Shown one piece after another: positions 59,785 through 64,000 of a stretch of 64,000 bases of DNA. The translations under genes were made by a program, and so were the position numbers. The DNA is from Halarchaeoplasma sp046498385 (GTDB taxonomy: Archaea; Thermoplasmatota; Thermoplasmata; Halarchaeoplasmatales; Halarchaeoplasmataceae). The stretch is taken from the NCBI GenBank assembly GCA_046498385.1, contig JAWOAU010000007.1:34095-98094 (forward strand). The letters are read 5' to 3'. Position 1 is the stretch's first letter, and every line of letters begins with the position of its first letter. The notes under the pieces were generated by a model, which ran no database searches, was not told the DNA's origin, and saw only the letters and a program-made list of their open reading frames with translations.

Positions 59785-60090
59785 TCACTTTTTTAGTTTT
59801 TTTCCCAGCTTCGACTCCACGGACCTTACTTTTCCTTCCAGTCGGTCCACCGCCCCTTCTCGGTCATCCACCTTAACGCTGGTGGATACTCTTTTTGAAT
59901 ATCCGCGCATGTGCATATGACATCCTTTGACAAGAGACATGACTTCGTCCCAATCACCCTCGACTATGGTGCCCATGGGGGTCAGCCGGTACTCCAAGCC
60001 GCTGGAATCGACGATTTCCAGTATCTCTGATACGTATCCGCTTAGACTTTCTCCCTTATCCAAAGGTACTATGGTGAATTCCGCTAACAT
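59785..60090 (-). CDS. MTH1187/YkoF-like thiamine-binding protein
   Basis: 101 residues from the ATG at 60090; the upstream frame is not conserved-looking. Ferredoxin-like fold with EFTIVPLDKGESLSGYVSEI, YRLTPMGTIVEGDWDEVMSLV and the CHMHMRGYSKRVSTSVKVDDR segment, typical of the UPF0045 family that binds thiamine or a related ligand. The C-terminal KVRSVESKLGKKLKK tail is very basic. It is divergent from rpo6. Confidence 0.88.
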   Translation of the reverse strand: MLAEFTIVPLDKGESLSGYVSEILEIVDSSGLEYRLTPMGTIVEGDWDEVMSLVKGCHMHMRGYSKRVSTSVKVDDREGAVDRLEGKVRSVESKLGKKLKK

Positions 60091-60148
60091 ATTTAATTTT
60101 ATATTGTTCAAGGTTTTTAAGGCTTTTGGGGCCATGTGGTGCAAAAGG

Positions 60149-60176
60149 TTTATAAAAGGAGCGTTATTTGAGGTGA
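60149..60176 (+). promoter_or_regulatory. promoter and ribosome site for rpo6-rps2
   Basis: GTTTATAAAAG at about 60149-60159 is a strong archaeal TATA box; GAGGTGA at 60170-60176 is a ribosome site 13 nt before the Rpo6 ATG. Confidence 0.65.
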
Positions 60177-60189
60177 GAGATTAGAGAAC

Positions 60190-60369
60190 ATGACTAGGAA
60201 ACACACTCGATTTGAAAAAGCTAGGATCATCGGTGCCCGGTCGCTGCAGATATCCATGGGAGCTCCGCCTTTGATAGAGGTGCCCGGAGAGCTGTTGGAC
60301 CCCGTAGAAATAGCCGTGGAAGAGTACGAACGTAGTGTGATCCCTATATCAGTTATCAGAGAGGAATAA
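60190..60369 (+). CDS. rpo6: DNA-directed RNA polymerase subunit Rpo6 (K)
   Basis: 59 residues from ATG to TAA. It matches the omega/RPB6/RpoK family: TRFEKARIIGARSLQISMGAPPLIEV (presented as the family's ordered core), DPVEIAVEEYERSVIPISVIR. It stabilises the largest polymerase subunit. It is followed 2 nt later by the uS2 gene; the enolase gene often between them in archaea is absent. Confidence 0.97.
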   Translation: MTRKHTRFEKARIIGARSLQISMGAPPLIEVPGELLDPVEIAVEEYERSVIPISVIREE

Positions 60370-60371
60370 TC

Positions 60372-60980
60372 ATGGAAGAAGCTGAGGAGAATATGTTGGT
60401 TCCGGAAGACACTTACCTGACGTCTGGTGTCCATATAGGTACCCAACAAAAAAGTGAGTCGATGAAACCGTTCATATTTAAAGTGCGTAACGACGGGTTA
60501 TATGTACTTGATGTAACAAAAACAAACCAGCGGATATCCACGATAGCCAAGTTTCTCTCAAGATATCCTCCCGAAAGGATTCTTTTGGTATCTGCCAGAC
60601 AGTACGGCAACAGACCGATACAGAGGTTTTCTGATATACTGGGGACCATGTGTATAGCCGGTAGATTCGTACCTGGTACATTAACGAACCCTGAAAAAGA
60701 CGGTTTTATCGAGCCAGAGGTTATGATCACCGTGGATCCCTCCGCCGATAGGCAGCCACTGAGGGAGGCGGTCAACATCGGGATACCCATAATAGGATTG
60801 GTAGATACGAATAATACGCTGTCCAACGTTGATATCGCCCTGCCGACAAACAACAAAGGTAGAAAGGCACTGGCGCTGGTATTCTGGTTGCTAGCTAGGG
60901 AAGTTCAACTCAACAAAGGAGAGATCGAAAGCAGAGATGATTTCGAGTACAGCGTAGACGATTTCGAGCAGACCCTTTAA
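60372..60980 (+). CDS. rps2: 30S ribosomal protein uS2
   Basis: 202 residues. Archaeal S2 signatures: TYLTSGVHIGTQQKSESMKPF, RNDGLYVLDVTKTNQRI, RQYGNRPIQRF, FVPGTLTNPEKDGFIEPEVMI, and IPIIGLVDTNNTLSNVDIALPTNNKGRKALALVF. Co-transcribed with rpo6 and overlapping the convergent aCPSF1 gene by 4 nt. Confidence 0.98.
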   Translation: MEEAEENMLVPEDTYLTSGVHIGTQQKSESMKPFIFKVRNDGLYVLDVTKTNQRISTIAKFLSRYPPERILLVSARQYGNRPIQRFSDILGTMCIAGRFVPGTLTNPEKDGFIEPEVMITVDPSADRQPLREAVNIGIPIIGLVDTNNTLSNVDIALPTNNKGRKALALVFWLLAREVQLNKGEIESRDDFEYSVDDFEQTL

Positions 60981-62890
60981 TACAATCTTACGGTTTCAAG
61001 ATTCTTAGGGGTTCTGGTCTCTATACCATATTTTTTGTATATCGTACTAGCTAAGTTAGTACATTTTCCCTCTTCTCCGTGGGAGGTGAGCACTCTTTCT
61101 GGAGAAGGTCTCATACCGCTGATGTAATGCAGCAGCTGTATACGGTCACTGTGGCCGGAGAAACCTTCGCAGGTATGAACCCTTAACTTAATATTTATAT
61201 CGATGGGATTTCCGCTTTCCATGAGAGTAACATGGTCGTATCCCTTCTGTATCCTGTCTCCTATCGTCCCGCTGGCCTGATATCCCACGAAGACGATGCC
61301 GGATTCCGGATCATCTCCCCAGGACTTAAAGTACTCTAGGACCGGCCCGCCGTTCATCATACCCGCCGTTGCTAGAACCATGGCGGGTTCGGAACTGTCG
61401 CATATCTGCTTGCGCATGTCCACACTATCTATCTGCTTGAAGATGGGAGACATGAAGGGATTCTCATCATCCTGAAATATGCGTTTCTTTAATTTATTGT
61501 TTAAAAATTCCGGATAAGCCGTATGTATAGCGGTGGCTTCCCAGATCATACCGTCCAGGTAAACAGGAGCCTCGGGGATCTCTTCATTTCTCATGGCCTC
61601 TTCTATAACCAGCATCACTTCTTGAGAGCGTCCTACGGCGAATACAGGTACCAGCACCTTGCCTTCGGCTCTCTCGATATGCTGGATCATTATATCCTTT
61701 AGCTGCTCGGCGGCGTCTAACCTGCTGGGCTGAAGATCGTGGTACCCCCCGTATGTTGCCTCCATCACAACGGTTTCCGCCCTTGGAAACTTGTTCACCG
61801 CCTGATTGAAAAGCCATGTTTTGTCGTACTTTATATCCCCGGTGAAGACAGCGTTGTAATCTCCTTCTCCTATGTGCAGGTGTGCCACCGCGGAACCGAT
61901 TATGTGCCCTGCATTATGTAGAGTTAGTCTTATGTCCGGGGCTATATCCGTGGTTTCGCCGTACTCCAGAGCTATCGTATGCTTTACCGCTTCTCGTATA
62001 TGACTGGATTTGAAGGGTGCGTCCCTTGCATCACTTACCGCCACCTTTATGTAATCAAGCTGTAAAAGGGCGGCCATATCTCTGGTGGGAGATGTGCAGT
62101 AAATCGGACCGTCGTAACCGTACTTGTAAAGAGCAGGTATCAGGCCGCTGTGATCTAGATGAGCGTGGGTCAGCACGATGGCATCTATGCTGTCCAAGGG
62201 CATGAGTTCTGGAGCATTGAGATAGGGGGTACCGTTATCATCTGAGGAAACATCCGCCCCGCAGTCGATCAGTATCTTGCTGTCTCGGGTATGAAGCAGG
62301 TGACACGAGCGTCCAACTTCTCTGTACCCTCCCAATGCGGTAATCCTGGCGAAGGTTTCACCCGTCCTCTTGTCCCTGTTTATCTTTCTTCCCAGTCGTT
62401 TAAGGAATTCACGTCGGTCCCCCCTGACAGAGCGGAGGTAACTCCGTATATCCTTAACGGTTTTCGAGGGTATCGGCGGAGTCCTGACCACTTCGGGAGC
62501 CCAGCCGGTCTCTCTTTTTATCTCGTTGAGCACACTGCCCTTTTTACCGATAGCGACTCCAGGGGCCTTCGCCTCTATGGTTACCTCCCCCATATCCTCC
62601 TTGAAGTACATGTCCGTGATCTTGGCATCGTCCGGTACTATCTCATGTATCTTTTCTTCCGCTATATCGCTGGAATCCAAGAGGGAAGGGTCGGGCCTGA
62701 TCGAAACACGCCTTTTCAACCGCTCGGCTAACTTCCTAACTACTTCGTTACCCTTTGTGAACTCTTCCAAATCCTTGGTGTATATCACTATGGTCGAGCC
62801 TTCAAATTCTATATCAGTTATCTGTACAGAGGGGGTTATGACATCGTTAATCGCTCTTCTAGCTTCATTTAAAACGCCTTCAACACTCAT
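60977..62890 (-). CDS. aCPSF1/FttA, KH-domain beta-CASP ribonuclease
   Basis: 637 residues from the ATG at 62890. Two N-terminal KH domains (VAIGKKGSVLNEIKRETGW near 130), then the metallo-beta-lactamase motif LTHAHLDHSG with GHIIGSAVAH and TGDIKY, then the beta-CASP insert (VFAVGRSQEVML, MVLATAGMMNGGP) and HSDRIQLL with SHGEEGKC at the end. It cleaves nascent RNA and terminates archaeal transcription. It is nearly universal in archaea and is 35 nt upstream of nothing but convergent with rps2. Confidence 0.97.
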   Translation of the reverse strand: MSVEGVLNEARRAINDVITPSVQITDIEFEGSTIVIYTKDLEEFTKGNEVVRKLAERLKRRVSIRPDPSLLDSSDIAEEKIHEIVPDDAKITDMYFKEDMGEVTIEAKAPGVAIGKKGSVLNEIKRETGWAPEVVRTPPIPSKTVKDIRSYLRSVRGDRREFLKRLGRKINRDKRTGETFARITALGGYREVGRSCHLLHTRDSKILIDCGADVSSDDNGTPYLNAPELMPLDSIDAIVLTHAHLDHSGLIPALYKYGYDGPIYCTSPTRDMAALLQLDYIKVAVSDARDAPFKSSHIREAVKHTIALEYGETTDIAPDIRLTLHNAGHIIGSAVAHLHIGEGDYNAVFTGDIKYDKTWLFNQAVNKFPRAETVVMEATYGGYHDLQPSRLDAAEQLKDIMIQHIERAEGKVLVPVFAVGRSQEVMLVIEEAMRNEEIPEAPVYLDGMIWEATAIHTAYPEFLNNKLKKRIFQDDENPFMSPIFKQIDSVDMRKQICDSSEPAMVLATAGMMNGGPVLEYFKSWGDDPESGIVFVGYQASGTIGDRIQKGYDHVTLMESGNPIDINIKLRVHTCEGFSGHSDRIQLLHYISGMRPSPERVLTSHGEEGKCTNLASTIYKKYGIETRTPKNLETVRLY

Positions 62891-62925
62891 AGAATTCACT
62901 TTTTAAAGTTAATAAAAGGTTTTGG

Positions 62926-63576
62926 TCAAGGGAGTCTGAGACCTTTTTCTTTTTTGATCTTGGACATCCTTTTATCTATGTCTTTTTCATCGATCTCTTG
63001 GAACCCGTCTTCGGTGATGCTCGCAGCTCTTATCCCGTCTCCTGATGCGGAATCTCTACTGCTGGATACCATGAGGCTGAGCACCGCAAGGTCGATCCCT
63101 TCTTCCAGTTTCATGCCTTTTTCGTAATGGTCCTCCAGAACTCCGTACACGAAGGGTGAACCGGAACCGATGGATGCATAATCATCAGGTATAGCGCCTC
63201 CGGCCATATCCATGGAGTAAACGTGTCCGCCCTTGGAGTCCACACCCCCGAGAAGAATTCCTATGAAGTAAGGCAGCATCCGCCTCCCGGCAAGTATGTT
63301 GGATAGCAAAGTGGCTGCACCCCTTACCGTTATATCTTTTCCTCTCTTGAGTTGAAAAAGTTCAATCTCTGCGCCCATGTAACGAGCGAGCATCTGTCCG
63401 TCCGCTACCAACCCCGCAATAGTCATGCCTAGGTTGTTGCCTACGGGAAATAGCTTCTGAGTATCTTTGTGGGCTATGAAGTTTCCCATCGTTGCTCTTT
63501 TTTCGGTGGCCAAAACGACGCCACTATCGCAAACCAGTCCTATGGTCGTAGTTCCTTTTTTTCCTTCAGTTTCCAT
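62926..63576 (-). CDS. psmB: proteasome subunit beta
   Basis: 216 residues. An eight-residue propeptide (METEGKKG) is cleaved before the catalytic Thr of TTTIGLVCDSGVVLATEKRAT; Asp, Lys (EKRATMG) and Ser of the active site (GSGSPFVYGVLE, SRDSASGDGI) are present. It forms the catalytic inner rings of the 20S proteasome. It lies 35 nt upstream of aCPSF1 on the same strand. Confidence 0.97.
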   Translation of the reverse strand: METEGKKGTTTIGLVCDSGVVLATEKRATMGNFIAHKDTQKLFPVGNNLGMTIAGLVADGQMLARYMGAEIELFQLKRGKDITVRGAATLLSNILAGRRMLPYFIGILLGGVDSKGGHVYSMDMAGGAIPDDYASIGSGSPFVYGVLEDHYEKGMKLEEGIDLAVLSLMVSSSRDSASGDGIRAASITEDGFQEIDEKDIDKRMSKIKKEKGLRLP

Positions 63577-63743
63577 GGTTTCACACTCTGTCCCATTTGG
63601 ATTTTATACGATTTTAACAGGTTATAAATCGGGAATTAGATTTTTACTAACAAACCCGTAAAATCTGTTCAACCCGTAGAAGAAGGGGGCATGTATATAT
63701 GTTTTTCCATGAGCTTTAGGGCCTTTTTCAGCTTGACACGCTT

Positions 63744-64000
63744 TCAATAGTACTCGTTCAGCTTGACCAGTGTGATGGTATCCGTAACTCCGGGGGTTTC
63801 TCTTATATTATCTACCTTCTCGTTGAGTTCGGTGATATCCGAGGCATGTATCAAAGATAGTACGTCGTACTCTCCTGAGAGCTCAAAAACACGATAGCAG
63901 TATTCCTTCATCCTTTGAGCCGCTTTCCCGGTCATGGTAGGGTCCGTCCTTATCAGTACCACACTTTCAACCTCTGCGGTGGTCTCTATGGTAAACCTCT
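63744..64000 (-). CDS. Lrp/AsnC ligand-binding-domain protein, partial
   Basis: The frame is open to the window edge, so the 5' end is missing; an internal GTG at 63962 is probably not the start. The visible part, about 85 residues, has the RAM/ligand-binding pattern of Lrp/AsnC proteins: VVLIRTDPTMTGKAAQRM, VFELSGEYDVLSLIHASDITELNEKVDNI and VTDTITLVKL. Whether a helix-turn-helix lies upstream cannot be seen. Confidence 0.75.
   Translation of the reverse strand, partial: RFTIETTAEVESVVLIRTDPTMTGKAAQRMKEYCYRVFELSGEYDVLSLIHASDITELNEKVDNIRETPGVTDTITLVKLNEYY

Noticed and set aside
59927..60184. Plus-strand ORF crossing the Rpo6 promoter
   Set aside because: It is antisense to the thiamine-binding protein gene and its end covers the TATA box and ribosome site of rpo6.

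Overview
The window is a gene-dense stretch of an archaeal chromosome at roughly 45 % GC by eye. Archaeal markers are the proteasome beta subunit, the KH/beta-CASP termination nuclease (aCPSF1/FttA), RNA polymerase subunit Rpo6 next to ribosomal protein uS2, Hel308, Bud32, a tetraether-lipid synthase-like radical SAM enzyme with a geranylgeranyl reductase, and TATA-type promoters. Cold-shock protein, bacterial-type RNase PH, three MATE pumps, TrmB/ArsR/MarR regulators and very large surface proteins suggest a euryarchaeal-grade, possibly Thermoplasmatota-related lineage. That placement is an inference; no rRNA is present.

Layout. 0-4.5 kb: anion transporters, two small regulators, and a structured RNA candidate ahead of a tiny zinc-ribbon gene. 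4.5-12.6 kb: NfeD/stomatin operon, RNase PH, Bud32-RdgB, RecA-like ATPase, M29 peptidase, PAC2 protein, an SDR and PdxS. 12.7-22.9 kb: a giant Lhr-type helicase, a bactofilin-like protein with a divergent regulator, tRNA-Thr, ferritin-like protein, M32 carboxypeptidase, cupin and a zinc-ribbon membrane protein. 23.0-23.6 kb: a non-coding array of consecutive stem-loops around tRNA-Leu, with a 71-bp tandem repeat. 23.7-31.4 kb: Csp, RNase HI, a MarR regulator with three tandem MATE pumps, a tRNA methylthiotransferase and QueE. 31.5-34.9 kb: an accessory patch with a type II restriction-modification pair and a complete IS481-like element with terminal repeats and a 15-bp target duplication. 35-46.3 kb: NAD kinase-like protein, a PP2C-like protein, a Ras-like GTPase, and two huge surface proteins sharing a cytosolic roadblock/longin-like tail. 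46.3-57.5 kb: epimerase, the GGR-ferredoxin-Tes lipid operon with a divergent TrmB regulator, an SQD1-sulfotransferase fusion, a phosphatase-superfamily enzyme, a flippase and a sugar isomerase. 57.6-64 kb: Hel308, Rpo6-uS2, aCPSF1, proteasome beta, and a truncated Lrp-like gene.

How they work together. The clearest candidate for an undescribed system is 37.4-46.3 kb. A small GTPase precedes two single-pass surface proteins whose ectodomains differ (Ig/cadherin-like repeats versus a PQQ propeller) but whose cytosolic tails are nearly the same and look like roadblock/longin folds, the partners of small GTPases elsewhere. The 46-57 kb region reads as envelope biogenesis: membrane-spanning lipids plus sugar-nucleotide, sulfation and flippase functions for a surface glycan.
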